64,000 nucleotides of DNA from Flavobacteriaceae bacterium GSB9 (lineage in GTDB: Bacteria > Bacteroidota > Bacteroidia > Flavobacteriales > Flavobacteriaceae): the NCBI GenBank assembly GCA_022749295.1, contig CP062007.1, positions 1,922,001-1,986,000 of the forward strand. Direction: 5' to 3'. A program made the translations under genes and the position numbers. Under the pieces are notes generated by a model. The model had not been told where the DNA came from. It did no database searches and worked only from the letters and a program-made list of their open reading frames with translations. Below are positions 45,637-56,270 of the stretch, in pieces. Position 1 is the first letter of the stretch. Each line of letters begins with the position of its first letter.

Positions 45637-45663
45637 CGAATTATATATTGAAAACCCATTTTC

Positions 45664-48513
45664 ATGAACACAAATGCTTTTGCACTTAGACATATTGGCC
45701 CAAGTGAAAAGGACCAAAAACACATGTTGGAAACCCTTGGTCTTGATAGTTTAGATCAATTAATCTATGAAACCATTCCAGATGATATTCGTTTAAAAAA
45801 AGAGTTGAATTTAGATGAACCCATGACCGAACATGAATATCTATTACATATTCATGAGCTTTCAAAAAAGAATAAAGCTTACACCACGTATATCGGTTTA
45901 GGGTATCACCCAACAATTCTCCCAGCAGTAATACAACGAAATATTCTCGAAAATCCGGGCTGGTACACAGCTTACACGCCTTATCAGGCTGAAATTGCCC
46001 AAGGACGATTGGAAGCTCTTTTAAACTTCCAAACCATGGTCATGGATTTAACTGGCATGGAGATTGCAAATGCATCGCTTCTCGATGAAGGAACCGCTGC
46101 TGCAGAAGCTATGGGTTTACTTTTTGCTGTCCGTTCTCGCAAACAGAAAAAAGCAGGGATTAACAAATTTTTTGTTTCCGAACACATCTTACCCCAAACC
46201 TTATCAACACTACAAACTAGAGCCACGCCTATTGACATAGAGTTGGTTGTTGGCAGTGAGGAATCTTTTGATTTTACTTCGGATTTCTTTGGTGCTATTT
46301 TACAATATCCAGGAAAACATGGACAGATTACAGATATAAAATCGTTTATAGAAAAAGCCAATACCTCTGGAATAAAAGTAGCTGTTGCTGCCGATATTTT
46401 AAGCTTGGTAAAACTTGAAGCCCCTGGCAAATTTGGGGCGGATGTTGTTGTAGGAACTACGCAGCGTTTTGGAATACCTATGGGATATGGCGGCCCGCAT
46501 GCCGCTTACTTTGCCACCAAAGAAGCTTACAAACGTTTTTTGCCTGGTCGCATAATTGGGGTTACCAAAGATGCCGATGGAAATCGCGCACTACGCATGG
46601 CACTACAAACACGAGAGCAACACATAAAAAGAGATAGAGCTACTTCCAATATTTGCACCGCTCAGGTTTTATTGGCGGTTATGGCCGGTATGTATGCGGT
46701 GTATCACGGTCCTAAAGGACTTAAATTTATCGCTAATAAAGTACATAACAAAACGGTAATTCTAGCAAATACCTTGAAGCGTTTGGGTTACGAACAAATC
46801 AACTCGTCTTATTTTGATACGCTTCAAATAAAAACCAAGGCTAAAAAAGTTAAAAAAGTAGCCACCGAAAAAAAGATAAACCTTTATTACCCCAATAAAG
46901 AAACAGTAACGGTTTCCGTTAACGAAACAACCTCGATTAGAGACCTTAATTATTTAATTTCGATTTTTGCTGAAGCTGCAAAAAAAGAAACAATTATCAT
47001 TTCAAGTATTTCTGAAGAAAACAATATCGATGAGTTCGTTCAAAGAACTACAGATTTTTTGACTGAACCTGTATTTAACCAATACCACTCTGAAACCGAA
47101 TTGATGCGTTATATCAAATCTCTTGAACGCAAAGATTTAGCCTTGAACCATTCTATGATTTCATTGGGCTCTTGCACCATGAAACTCAATGCCGCTGCGG
47201 AAATGTTACCGTTAAGTTGGTTTAAATGGGGCAACATCCATCCGTTTGCACCTTTAAAACAAGCCAAAGGATACGCTAAAGTTCTAAAAGAACTAGAAGA
47301 CCAACTTACTGAAATCACTGGGTTTGCTGCAACCTCACTACAACCAAATTCTGGTGCCCAAGGGGAATTTGCCGGACTTATGGTAATAAAAGCATACCAC
47401 GAATCTCGAGGAGAACACCATAGAAATATTTGCCTAATCCCTTCTTCTGCGCATGGCACCAATCCTGCTAGTGCAGTGATGGCAGGCATGGAAGTGGTTG
47501 TTACCAAATCGACTGATGAAGGAAATATTGATGTAGACGATTTACGTGAAAAAGCAGAGTTTTATAAAGACAACCTATCATGCTTAATGGTAACATACCC
47601 ATCAACCCACGGTGTTTATGAATCGGCAATTAAAGAAATCACCAAAATAATTCATGATAATGGCGGGCAAGTTTACATGGACGGCGCTAATATGAATGCC
47701 CAAGTGGGATTAACAAACCCAGGGAATATTGGAGCCGATGTATGTCACCTCAACCTCCACAAAACTTTTGCCATACCGCATGGTGGTGGTGGCCCTGGTG
47801 TTGGCCCCATTTGTGTGGCCAAACAGCTTGTTCCGTTTTTGCCGGGCAATCCTGTTTTAAAAACTGGCGGCAAACAGGCAATTACAGCCATTTCCGCAGC
47901 ACCCTATGGATCGGCCTTAGCATGCCTTATTTCTTATGGCTACATAAAAATGCTTGGTGCCGAAGGGTTAACTGCAGCTACTAAAACAGCCATTTTAAAT
48001 GCCAATTACATAAAACAACGTTTGCAGGGGAGTTTTGAAACTTTATATTCCGGCGAACGTGGAAGAGCAGCACATGAAATGATTGTTGACTGTCGTGCTT
48101 TTAAAGCAAATGGCATTGAAGTGTCAGACATAGCCAAACGTTTAATTGATTACGGTTTTCATGCACCTACAGTATCTTTTCCAGTAGCTGGAACCCTAAT
48201 GATTGAGCCAACGGAAAGCGAGAGTAAAGCAGAACTAGACCGTTTTTGTGATGCTTTAATTTCTATTAAAAATGAAATTGATCAAGTCGCAAAAGAAGAC
48301 GACAACAACCTTTTAAAAAACGCACCACACACACTAAGTATGTTAACCGCCGATGAATGGCATTTCCCATACTCTAGGCAAGAGGCTGCTTATCCTTTGG
48401 ACTATATTAAAAACAATAAATTTTGGCCAAGCGTAAGACGTGTGAATGATGCTTTTGGCGACCGAAATTTGGTGTGTTCTTGCGCACCTATTGAAGCCTA
48501 TGCCGAAGCATAA
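45664..48513 (+). CDS. gcvP: Glycine dehydrogenase (decarboxylating), P protein
   Basis: The 949-aa single-chain P protein joins both halves that are separate subunits in many Firmicutes. PLP attaches at Lys700 in [18 protein letters not shown]. The N half has [13 protein letters not shown] and [21 protein letters not shown]. It decarboxylates glycine and loads aminomethyl onto lipoyl-GcvH, feeding one-carbon units. gcvT and gcvH are not in the window. Confidence 0.97.
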   Translation: MNTNAFALRHIGPSEKDQKHMLETLGLDSLDQLIYETIPDDIRLKKELNLDEPMTEHEYLLHIHELSKKNKAYTTYIGLGYHPTILPAVIQRNILENPGWYTAYTPYQAEIAQGRLEALLNFQTMVMDLTGMEIANASLLDEGTAAAEAMGLLFAVRSRKQKKAGINKFFVSEHILPQTLSTLQTRATPIDIELVVGSEESFDFTSDFFGAILQYPGKHGQITDIKSFIEKANTSGIKVAVAADILSLVKLEAPGKFGADVVVGTTQRFGIPMGYGGPHAAYFATKEAYKRFLPGRIIGVTKDADGNRALRMALQTREQHIKRDRATSNICTAQVLLAVMAGMYAVYHGPKGLKFIANKVHNKTVILANTLKRLGYEQINSSYFDTLQIKTKAKKVKKVATEKKINLYYPNKETVTVSVNETTSIRDLNYLISIFAEAAKKETIIISSISEENNIDEFVQRTTDFLTEPVFNQYHSETELMRYIKSLERKDLALNHSMISLGSCTMKLNAAAEMLPLSWFKWGNIHPFAPLKQAKGYAKVLKELEDQLTEITGFAATSLQPNSGAQGEFAGLMVIKAYHESRGEHHRNICLIPSSAHGTNPASAVMAGMEVVVTKSTDEGNIDVDDLREKAEFYKDNLSCLMVTYPSTHGVYESAIKEITKIIHDNGGQVYMDGANMNAQVGLTNPGNIGADVCHLNLHKTFAIPHGGGGPGVGPICVAKQLVPFLPGNPVLKTGGKQAITAISAAPYGSALACLISYGYIKMLGAEGLTAATKTAILNANYIKQRLQGSFETLYSGERGRAAHEMIVDCRAFKANGIEVSDIAKRLIDYGFHAPTVSFPVAGTLMIEPTESESKAELDRFCDALISIKNEIDQVAKEDDNNLLKNAPHTLSMLTADEWHFPYSRQEAAYPLDYIKNNKFWPSVRRVNDAFGDRNLVCSCAPIEAYAEA

Positions 48514-48612
48514 AAGTATGTTGAACATCGTAAATTTTAATCAAATGAAAATTTTGTTTTGCAAAAAGCCACTATCTTGCTCGATACTAAAATTATTAAG
48601 GCAAATTGATTT

Positions 48613-49671
48613 ATGAATATTAAAATCACTGGTACAGGCAGCTACATTCCAAGTACTGTTGAAAAAAATACAGCCTTCCATAACCACCACTTTTTAAATA
48701 CTGATGGATCGGCCCTAAACGCACCAAATGAGGTTATCGTAGAGAAGTTTAAAGAAATTACTGGAATTGCTGAACGTCGTTATGCAAAAGACCATCTAAA
48801 CTCTTCAGATTTAGGTTTTTTTGCTGCCGAAAAAGCCATTGAAGATGCCAAAATAGACCCCGAAACGATTGACTACATAATTGTGGCACATAACTTTGGT
48901 GATGTTAAGCATAATACCATCCAAAGTGATATGCTGCCATCGTTGGCGTCGCGCATTAAGCACAGTTTACGCATAAAAAACCCGAAATGTGTAGCTTACG
49001 ATATTTTATTTGGTTGCCCAGGTTGGATAGAGGGTGTTATTCAAGCACAGGCATTTATAAAAACTGGCATGGCCAAACGCTGTTTAGTCATTGGTACAGA
49101 AACCTTATCGCGTGTTACTGATAAACATGACCGAGATGCCATGATTTTTTCAGACGGTGCTGGCGCTACCATTATTGAAGCAAGTGATGGAGAAGGTGGT
49201 ATTCTGGCGCACGAAACAGCAAGTTTTACATATGACGAAGCCTACTATTTGTTCTTTGGAAAATCAAATAACCCAGAGCTTCCACAGGATACACGTTACA
49301 TTAAAATGGATGGCCGAAAAATTTATGAGTTTGCACTCACCAACGTACCTCAGGCTATGAAAACCTGTTTGGACAACAGCGGTATTGACATAAAAGACGT
49401 TAAAAAGATTTTTATACATCAAGCTAACGAAAAAATGGACGAAGCCATTTTAAAACGCTTTTACCGTTTGTATAAAACTGAAATCCCTAAAGGCATTATG
49501 CCCATGAGTATCCAAAAGTTAGGCAACAGTTCGGTAGCTACGGTACCCACGCTTTTTGATTTGGTTAAACGCAACCAATTGGAAGGCCATAATATCAGTA
49601 AAGGTGACGTTGTTATTTTTGCAAGCGTAGGTGCTGGCATGCATATTAATGCTATTGTTTATCAATATTAA
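48613..49671 (+). CDS. 3-oxoacyl-ACP synthase III-like (FabH family)
   Basis: The 352-aa thiolase-fold enzyme has catalytic Cys135 (LFGCPGWIEGV), His in FIHQANEKMDEAI, and Asn in KLGNSSVATVP. These complete the Cys-His-Asn triad of ketoacyl synthase III. The extended N terminus (FHNHHFLNTDGSALNAPNEVIVEKF) is unlike housekeeping FabH, so it may start a special fatty acid or lipid pathway. It lies 17 nt before a small methyltransferase gene. Confidence 0.86.
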   Translation: MNIKITGTGSYIPSTVEKNTAFHNHHFLNTDGSALNAPNEVIVEKFKEITGIAERRYAKDHLNSSDLGFFAAEKAIEDAKIDPETIDYIIVAHNFGDVKHNTIQSDMLPSLASRIKHSLRIKNPKCVAYDILFGCPGWIEGVIQAQAFIKTGMAKRCLVIGTETLSRVTDKHDRDAMIFSDGAGATIIEASDGEGGILAHETASFTYDEAYYLFFGKSNNPELPQDTRYIKMDGRKIYEFALTNVPQAMKTCLDNSGIDIKDVKKIFIHQANEKMDEAILKRFYRLYKTEIPKGIMPMSIQKLGNSSVATVPTLFDLVKRNQLEGHNISKGDVVIFASVGAGMHINAIVYQY

Positions 49672-49688
49672 CACTTGTAGACTTACGA

Positions 49689-50210
49689 ATGTACGAAAAC
49701 ACATTTCCAAATAAACGCTTTAGATATACTTTAGAATTTTTGGAAAAGCACGTTTCTACTTCTGAAAGCATTTTGGATTTGGGAGTAACCAACCCTTTTT
49801 CAGAAATTATGAAACAACACGGTTACTTTGTTGAAAACACCAAGGGAGAAGATTTAGATATCGACACTTCTTTAATTAAAAACTCGAATGCCAATGTGGT
49901 AACCGCTTTTGAAATTTTTGAACATTTGCTATCTCCGTTTACCGTTTTAGAATCTATTAAATCAGATAAACTTGTAGCTAGTGTGCCTTTAAAACTATGG
50001 TTCTCCCCTGCTTACAGAAGCAAAACAGACAAATGGGACCGCCATTACCACGAATTTGAAGATTGGCAATTCGATTGGCTTTTAGAAAAAACAGGCTGGA
50101 AAATTTTGGACAGACAAAAATGGACCAACCCGACCAAAAAAATTGGTGTCCGTCCAATATTGCGTTGGTTTACTCCAAGATATTATATAGTTTACGCCGA
50201 ACGTATATAA
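49689..50210 (+). CDS. Small class I SAM-dependent methyltransferase-like protein
   Basis: The 173-aa protein has a motif I variant SILDLGVTNPFSEIM with a single Gly, an acidic loop, and VVTAFEIFEHLLSPF, a motif II/III pattern as in small-molecule methyltransferases. The C terminus is basic and aromatic (RWFTPRYYIVYAE). Substrate unknown. It follows the FabH-like gene closely and may modify its product, which is an inference. Confidence 0.7.
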   Translation: MYENTFPNKRFRYTLEFLEKHVSTSESILDLGVTNPFSEIMKQHGYFVENTKGEDLDIDTSLIKNSNANVVTAFEIFEHLLSPFTVLESIKSDKLVASVPLKLWFSPAYRSKTDKWDRHYHEFEDWQFDWLLEKTGWKILDRQKWTNPTKKIGVRPILRWFTPRYYIVYAERI

Positions 50211-50405
50211 AATTGATGCCTATTTAATTTTTCTGAAACATTATGATTTAGAACAACTCGCCACTCACTTTAAAAAAAATTGAAAATTGTGAATACCTCC
50301 TGTTTTTTCTATATTTAAAAAAAGTTCTATACCCATCAAACCAAGCCTAATTTATGCTAATTTATATTCTTAATTTGGGCGTTTGAGTTTCCAAAACCAA
50401 TTGCT

Positions 50406-51518
50406 ATGATAAATTTCAAAAAAACGTTTCTATTATATCTGCTTTGTTCTTTTTCTACCATAACTGCATTGGCACACATAGAAGAGGTATACAGCTTAGA
50501 AGGTACCATAGGGGATAGAGAGGTAATTATGGAGATTAGAAATGTTGAGGGCTATTACAATGGCAGATATTGTTTCCGTGATGAAAAAAAACCTATCTAT
50601 ATGGAGGTTGAATTTGATTCTCTTACATTTACTCTAAAATCGCTACGATACAACCAGAAAACAAATAAACAGGAATTATATAACAAGATTGTTATAACCG
50701 AAGATTCTCTAAATAATTGGCACGGAGAACAAATAACTTCAGATAGCAAGATAAAAAAGGTTTTCCTGCGCCCTATTAAAACAACGCAACCTGTACCTCA
50801 TGCACTAAATAGCGAAAAATTAAAAAAGAAATTATCACCATACAATTACAGTCTTCTTAGAGATATAGAATATAAACCAATATCTGTTCAAAAATTTAAA
50901 AAAGGAATAAAAATAGAATGGCTTAACGAAACAATTTCGCATACCAAACTATTCCGTTTTATTGAAGGGTTTTCAGATTCTACAATGGTTAAAATAAATA
51001 ATTATCTTGAAAGCTTTTTTATAAAAGATATACTAAACGCATATAATTATGAAAATTACGAAACAGAAATAAATATTTCCTATGTGAGCCCTTATATACT
51101 TAGCATGGTTGAGTCAACAAAGAGCAGCATAAGCAACACCAAAGCAACTGCCTCTATTACCTATTTAACTTTAGATTTAAAGAACCTTAAGAAGTTAAAT
51201 ATTGAAGATTTACTTTGGCTGGGAGAAGGGACAACGCCTCGCAATGGATCTCGTGAATATTTTAAATATCGAAGTGAGGTTTTTGAAAAAAAGATAAGAG
51301 AATATATAATTGATTCTTACGCAAAAGAAATAAATAATTCAAAGTGTATTTATACTCATGAAAAAACGTTTCGTTTTCCTGATTTTTATCTCACCAAGAA
51401 AGGCATTGTTCTCATGTTAAATCATTACAAGCTCAGTGAAGCTTGCAAGAAGCAAACATGGGCAGTTTTGCGCTACAAAGACTTTGCTAAGAAATGGAAC
51501 AAGAAGTATTTTAAATAA
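50406..51518 (+). CDS. Secreted protein of unknown function
   Basis: The 370-aa product has a signal peptide (MINFKKTFLLYLLCSFSTITALAH). The first ~130 residues form beta-rich repeats (EEVYSLEGTIGDREVIMEIRNVEGYYNGRYCF) like lipocalin-type or DUF3298-like leaders. A mixed alpha/beta region follows (LPDFYLTKKGIVLML near the end: FPDFYLTKKG). Its late part resembles the peptidoglycan- or protein-binding DUF3298 fold only loosely. The gene is AT-rich and stands alone, 195 nt from the previous gene. Confidence 0.6.
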   Translation: MINFKKTFLLYLLCSFSTITALAHIEEVYSLEGTIGDREVIMEIRNVEGYYNGRYCFRDEKKPIYMEVEFDSLTFTLKSLRYNQKTNKQELYNKIVITEDSLNNWHGEQITSDSKIKKVFLRPIKTTQPVPHALNSEKLKKKLSPYNYSLLRDIEYKPISVQKFKKGIKIEWLNETISHTKLFRFIEGFSDSTMVKINNYLESFFIKDILNAYNYENYETEINISYVSPYILSMVESTKSSISNTKATASITYLTLDLKNLKKLNIEDLLWLGEGTTPRNGSREYFKYRSEVFEKKIREYIIDSYAKEINNSKCIYTHEKTFRFPDFYLTKKGIVLMLNHYKLSEACKKQTWAVLRYKDFAKKWNKKYFK

Positions 51519-51543
51519 AGGGGAGCAGGTTTTATTTCACACC

Positions 51544-52044
51544 TTATAAATGAAACACATGGAATGGCTTAGTTACGCTAAAAAGAACGATTTCTTTTTG
51601 GGGTTTTAACTCAAAATGGATAATATTGGATTGATTATCAAAAGCATCAAACATCAAGGTATTTATCACTTTAATATCTTCTTTTGATTTGATATTGAAA
51701 TTATTCAAAATAAATTTTACTTGTAAAACATTATCATCAGAGTGTTTCATATATACCGTTTTACAGGAAACTTCTTTAGCACCTTCATAAATGGAAAATT
51801 TTTTTCTGAAATAATCCATAAACATTTCTCTATTCGACTGTTCTGTAATATTATCTTCGTTAATTGGGGTATGGTAAAGTTCGGCGAGATGTTTTGCTAA
51901 ATCATCGGTAAAGAAATTTATCAGCAAGAAGCTTTTTTGTTGGTCATTATCATAAAATATACGTCCGGTAGTCATCTTTATGGGATGGGCTTCAGCAAAA
52001 GCAAAAGAAAATACGAGTATCGAAAATAAAATAAACCGTTTCAT
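51544..52044 (-). CDS. DUF6702-type periplasmic protein
   Basis: The 166-aa protein has a signal peptide ending AFAEAHP, so mature His-Pro lies at the N terminus. It continues IKMTTGRIFYDNDQQKSFLLINFFTDDLAKHL, matching DUF6702. Members accompany HupE/UreJ-like genes in Bacteroidota. The N-terminal His after cleavage could bind a metal such as copper or nickel; this is inference. It is 1 nt after the HupE-like gene ends. Confidence 0.78.
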   Translation of the reverse strand: MKRFILFSILVFSFAFAEAHPIKMTTGRIFYDNDQQKSFLLINFFTDDLAKHLAELYHTPINEDNITEQSNREMFMDYFRKKFSIYEGAKEVSCKTVYMKHSDDNVLQVKFILNNFNIKSKEDIKVINTLMFDAFDNQSNIIHFELKPQKEIVLFSVTKPFHVFHL

Positions 52045-52045
52045 T

Positions 52046-52624
52046 TTATAATTGATTTAAAATTAAAGAAATTGATAGTGCTGCTCCCGCTCCGCTAAAA
52101 AAAATCTTCCAATCTCTATGTACGCCTTTAAAAAGATTGGTATATACAAATAATAGTACTAAAAATACAGCTACTATTGTTAACTGACCAATTTCTATGC
52201 CTAAATTAAATCCGAACAGCGGTAAGGCGATGGAACCGTCTTGAATCCCCATCATCATAGACCTAAAAAAGTTGGAAAAACCCATGCCGTGTATCAAACC
52301 AAAAAAAAGAGCCAACAAATAATTTAGACCAAATTTTGAATTTATTTTCTGTTTTGCAGTAATATTGAACATACTGGTAAGAAAGATTGTAATTGGAATT
52401 AATAATTCAACCGCCGTTTGGTTTACTCGAATAATATCCAATGAAGAAAGTGCCAAAGTAACCGAATGTCCTATTGTAAAAGCCGTAACAAGAATTAATA
52501 TTTTTTTTATTTCATTCAATTGATAAAAAGAGCATAAGGTTACTACAAACAACATATGGTCAAAACCTTTAGGGTCTGTTATGTGTCGAATCCCTTCTGC
52601 CAAATAAAAGCTTAACTCATTCAT
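52046..52624 (-). CDS. HupE/UreJ-family membrane protein
   Basis: ATG at 52624 gives MNELSFYLAEGIRHITDPKGFDHMLFV; the frame extends upstream without conservation. The 192-aa protein has six hydrophobic helices with the family His/Asp sites GIRHITDPKGFDHMLF, FTIGHSVTLAL and FFGLIHGMGFSNFF. HupE and UreJ proteins pass nickel or cobalt across membranes, or act on other metals. TATATTTG at 52769-52762 (minus) may be its -7 element. It forms a two-gene operon with the DUF6702 protein. Confidence 0.82.
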   Translation of the reverse strand: MNELSFYLAEGIRHITDPKGFDHMLFVVTLCSFYQLNEIKKILILVTAFTIGHSVTLALSSLDIIRVNQTAVELLIPITIFLTSMFNITAKQKINSKFGLNYLLALFFGLIHGMGFSNFFRSMMMGIQDGSIALPLFGFNLGIEIGQLTIVAVFLVLLFVYTNLFKGVHRDWKIFFSGAGAALSISLILNQL

Positions 52625-52985
52625 ATGATTTACTTTAGAAAATAAAAACTTAAAAAAAACCAACCTAATACAACTAAGATAGATTATATGTCAAATTGTA
52701 TTTCAGTTAATCAAAAATTACAAAACATGATGGATTTATCTTCTATTTTTCAAAATATTTGCAAATATAAATTTATAACGGGTAAGTACAGGACGGAAAG
52801 TTGTAAAACCATAAATATTTTTGTTATAAATTGCTAAATTAAGTATATTTAATACGCTTGCAAACCATCAACCAAACTAATTTGTGTCACTGGAACAGTA
52901 ATCAACTTAATAAAACGGTTAACATACATGCTCCAGCACCCAACAGTATAACTAAACATCATATCTTAATCTTAAAAGCTGATTC
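52625..52985. other. Divergent intergenic region between hupE-like and PL11 genes
   Basis: This 361-nt AT-rich gap has no gene. It carries candidate -7 elements for both sides: TATATTTG on the minus strand (52762-52769) and TATTTTTG on the plus strand (52816-52823). The latter implies a leader of about 160 nt before the lyase gene. I see no riboswitch or repeat. Confidence 0.5.
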
Positions 52986-55193
52986 ATGAAAACGAAGCTT
53001 ACCATTAAAAACACGCTATTAACCCACCAAGTTATGGTTGAAAAATTATTAAAAAACAGGTTACTTATGAGCCTGTCTTTGATCTGTATCATGACGCTTT
53101 GGAGTTTTACACTTCACGGACAACGTTACATGGAAAACCTTGACAGAGGAGTATTTGCCATGGAAACTGGCACTAACTCAGTATTGGTCAGTTGGCGAAT
53201 TCTCGGCACAGAATATGCCCAGAATGCTACCTATAACGTATATCGAGGGTCAACAAAAATTGCATCAAACCTGAGTGTTTCAAATTATATCGATACACAG
53301 GCATTCTTTCCTGGCAATTATAGTGTAGCAGCTGTCATTGACGGAACAGAGCAAGAACGTTCAGCAGGTAAAGCCCGTATATCAGGAGCGTATTTTACTA
53401 TTCCAGTAAGATCGGTTAATGGTGGTTACAACACTCATCATTTAAATGATGCTTCTGTTGGCGATTTAGATGGAGACGGCGAATACGAAATTGTTATAAA
53501 AAGACTTTCAAATGATGAATCTCCTAATTCACCCTACAACCACTACCTTGAAGCTTATGAACTTGATGGTACATTTATGTGGGCCGTTGATTTGGGGCCT
53601 AATTTATTACATGCGGTAGAGGTGAACTTTTTGGTGTATGATTTTGATAATGACGGTAAGGCCGAAGTTGCCACTAGAACATCAGATGGCATGATTGATG
53701 GCTTAGGTAATAATATTGGCGACAGAGATGAAGACGGATTTATCGATTATCGTGCTTCAGCGGTACAAAATGGGCCTTTTTGGTTTAGAACCTATGGCCC
53801 TGATTATATATCAATATTTGATGGTCAAACCGGTGAAGAGATTGCATGGGACTTTTACATCAGTTTAACCCCTATAGAACAATGGGGACGACCAGGCCAA
53901 AACCTTTCTCAACTTGGCCACAGAGCTACCAAGTGTATGTGGGCAGTTGCTTATCTTGATGGTGTAAATCCAAGTATTGTAATTGGCAGGGGAATTTATG
54001 AACGTATAAAACTTGAAGCATGGAATTTTGGAAATGGAACTTTGACAAAGGAATGGGCTTGGGATAGTAGTCCTAACGGGATAGCCTCTGATTATCACGG
54101 ACAAGGCAACCACAATCTTGCTGCCGGCGATGTTGATGGCGATGGTAGAGATGAGATAACCTACGGAGGTATGACCGTTGACGAAAACGGTAATGGCCTT
54201 TACTCTACCACTTTTGGTCATGGCGATGCTGCGCATTTAGCAGATATTAATCCTAATATTGACGGTATGGAATATTTTAGCTGCCAAGAGCATGCTGGAG
54301 GATCAGTTCCCGGCATATCAATAAGAAATGCCATGACTGGTGAAGTACAATGGGCAAACTGGTCAAGTGGTGATATAGGAAGATGTATGGCTGCCGATGT
54401 AGATGCAAACCACAAAGGTATGGAAGTATGGGGGTCTGATGGTTCTGGTCTTCGTAGCTGTACTGGTCAACTTATATCAACCTCAATACCAACTACCGCA
54501 GGAGGTGGAAATTCTTATAATTTTGGTGTCTGGTGGGATGGTGATGTTCAACGTGAAATACTCGATAGAACTGTAATTACCAAATGGAATGGAAATGGTA
54601 CAGACAGGGTAGCTACTTTATATAATATAGCATCAATTTCTGACAATAACGGTTCTAAATCCAATCCTTGCCTTATGGCTGATATTTTAGGAGATTGGCG
54701 AGAAGAAGTTATTTACAGGCTTTCTGATAATACTGGTCTGGCTGTTTTTGTTACGCCTTACCCAACAGAGCAAAGAATGTACACTTTAATGCATGACCCT
54801 AACTACAGATCTGCTATTGCATGGCAGATGAATTCATATAACCAGCCTCCTAATCTTAGTTTTTATTTTGGCGGCGGAATGGATACACCACCTGCTCCTA
54901 ATATCCAATTGGTTACCGGGGGAACATTAGATGTGGCTGAAAAGAACATAACAGAAGGCATAAATATTTATCCAAATCCTTCTAATGGTATTTATGATAT
55001 TAATCTTCCTATGTCCATTAGTAATGTCAGTAGTGAATTATATAACACTAATGGCGCTTTGATTTCTATACAAAATCATGAATTAAACGGAAAAAACTTC
55101 CAACTGGATATTACAGATAAACCTTCTGGATTGTATTTCTTAAAAATTAATTTGTCTGAACCTGTAACCTTAAAGATTATTAAAACGGACTAA
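52986..55193 (+). CDS. Rhamnogalacturonan endolyase-like, PL11 family, T9SS-secreted
   Basis: The 735-aa protein has a signal anchor after a basic leader (LLMSLSLICIMTLWSFTLHGQ); an alternative ATG at 53034 gives a tidier leader. The PL11 body begins RYMENLDRGVFAMETG and has Asp-rich, calcium-binding-type loops of the beta-propeller (DLDGDGEYEIVIK, DFDNDGKAEVATRTSDG, DVDGDGRDEITYGG). The C-terminal ~85 residues (INIYPNPSNGIYDINLP...GLYFLKINL) are a T9SS type A sorting domain. PL11 lyases cut the rhamnose-galacturonate backbone of pectin by beta-elimination. A strong RNA hairpin follows the stop. Confidence 0.9.
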   Translation: MKTKLTIKNTLLTHQVMVEKLLKNRLLMSLSLICIMTLWSFTLHGQRYMENLDRGVFAMETGTNSVLVSWRILGTEYAQNATYNVYRGSTKIASNLSVSNYIDTQAFFPGNYSVAAVIDGTEQERSAGKARISGAYFTIPVRSVNGGYNTHHLNDASVGDLDGDGEYEIVIKRLSNDESPNSPYNHYLEAYELDGTFMWAVDLGPNLLHAVEVNFLVYDFDNDGKAEVATRTSDGMIDGLGNNIGDRDEDGFIDYRASAVQNGPFWFRTYGPDYISIFDGQTGEEIAWDFYISLTPIEQWGRPGQNLSQLGHRATKCMWAVAYLDGVNPSIVIGRGIYERIKLEAWNFGNGTLTKEWAWDSSPNGIASDYHGQGNHNLAAGDVDGDGRDEITYGGMTVDENGNGLYSTTFGHGDAAHLADINPNIDGMEYFSCQEHAGGSVPGISIRNAMTGEVQWANWSSGDIGRCMAADVDANHKGMEVWGSDGSGLRSCTGQLISTSIPTTAGGGNSYNFGVWWDGDVQREILDRTVITKWNGNGTDRVATLYNIASISDNNGSKSNPCLMADILGDWREEVIYRLSDNTGLAVFVTPYPTEQRMYTLMHDPNYRSAIAWQMNSYNQPPNLSFYFGGGMDTPPAPNIQLVTGGTLDVAEKNITEGINIYPNPSNGIYDINLPMSISNVSSELYNTNGALISIQNHELNGKNFQLDITDKPSGLYFLKINLSEPVTLKIIKTD

Positions 55194-55224
55194 TTAAGCT
55201 TTCAAAATACAATAAAAAAATAGT

Positions 55225-55283
55225 AAATAGCCAAAAATGGCCAATTCTAAAAAAAACAAGAATTGGTCCGTTTTTGGTTATTT
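55225..55283 (+). terminator. Long terminator hairpin after the PL11 gene
   Basis: The arms 55225-55248 and 55259-55283 pair along about 24 nt with one bulge. The mismatches are G-U wobble pairs on the plus-strand RNA, so RNA pairing has been preserved. The sequence around it is T-rich on the far side. Confidence 0.6.
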
Positions 55284-55376
55284 TATTTCAAGATATATTA
55301 CCATCTACATCGAAATTGTAATAAATTGAAATCTTAATTAATTGGATTTTGTGTTTTTTATATTGAGATTTACAAA

Positions 55377-56231
55377 ATGAAATTTTGTATAATCATACCT
55401 GCACACAACGAAGAAAGTTCTATTGGGCTAACTCTAGACTCCCTTTTAAACCAGTCTCTTCTGCCTAAACAAGTGGTTATTGTTAACGACAACTCAACAG
55501 ACAACACGCAGGACATCGTTGAGGCTTACACCGAAAAATACAACTTTATTTCGTTGGTAAATTCAAAATCTTCAAACCAGCACTTGCCAGGTTCAAAAAT
55601 CATTAATGCCTTTTATAAAGGTTATGAGATTTTAGATGATGATTATGATGTGATTTGTAAATTTGATGCCGATTTAATTTTTCCAAAAGATTATTTAGAA
55701 CAACTCGTCATTCATTTTAACAACAACCCAAAACTAGGCATGGCCTCTGGTTTTTGCTATATTGAAAGAAAAGGTGACTGGGTTTTAGAAAATTTAACCC
55801 GAAAAGACCACATTCGCGGGGCCTTGAAAGCTTACAGAAAAGCATGCTTTTTAGAAATGGGAAAACTAAAACCTTCCATGGGATGGGATACTGTGGATGA
55901 GCTTTTGGCAAAATACTACGGTTGGGATATTTTAACGGACGAATCATTACACGTTAAACATCTCAAACCAACAGGAATAAGCTACAACAAAGCTTCAAAA
56001 TACTTACAGGGTGAAGCCATGTACAAAATGCGTTATGGCTTTCTAATCACCTTTATTTCTGCCCTAAAACTGGCTTACAAAAAAGGTAGTTTCTCTTTGT
56101 TTAAAGATTATTTGATAGGTTATTTTAAAGCAAAAAAAGAAAAAATCAAATTTTTAGTTTCAGAAGATGAAGGGAAATTTATTCGCAACCTACGTTGGAA
56201 AGGGATGTTAAACAAAAGAGGTGCAAATTAG
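55377..56231 (+). CDS. Family 2 glycosyltransferase
   Basis: The 284-aa cytosolic enzyme has the GT-A start KFCIIIPAHNEESSIGLTL, VIVNDNSTDNTQDIV, and a DxD in KFDADLIF for metal and nucleotide sugar. GWDTVDELLAKYYGW marks the acceptor region. It lacks membrane helices except weak C-terminal ones. The sugar and acceptor are unknown; it sits among secreted-protein genes and not in a recognisable polysaccharide cluster. Confidence 0.88.
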   Translation: MKFCIIIPAHNEESSIGLTLDSLLNQSLLPKQVVIVNDNSTDNTQDIVEAYTEKYNFISLVNSKSSNQHLPGSKIINAFYKGYEILDDDYDVICKFDADLIFPKDYLEQLVIHFNNNPKLGMASGFCYIERKGDWVLENLTRKDHIRGALKAYRKACFLEMGKLKPSMGWDTVDELLAKYYGWDILTDESLHVKHLKPTGISYNKASKYLQGEAMYKMRYGFLITFISALKLAYKKGSFSLFKDYLIGYFKAKKEKIKFLVSEDEGKFIRNLRWKGMLNKRGAN

Positions 56232-56245
56232 TGTTTTGCACCTCT
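56217..56245 (+). terminator. Terminator overlapping the glycosyltransferase stop codon
   Basis: AGAGGTGCAAA (56217-56227) pairs with TTTGCACCTCT (56235-56245); the stop TAG lies in the loop. Pyrimidine-rich sequence follows. The hairpin separates it from the convergent repeat-protein gene. Confidence 0.6.
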
Positions 56246-56270
56246 CTTCTCTTATATTTACTCTATACGC

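Noticed and set aside
45543-45663. Glycine riboswitch before gcvP
   Set aside because: The 121-nt gap is AT-rich and too short, and lacks the conserved tandem aptamer features.
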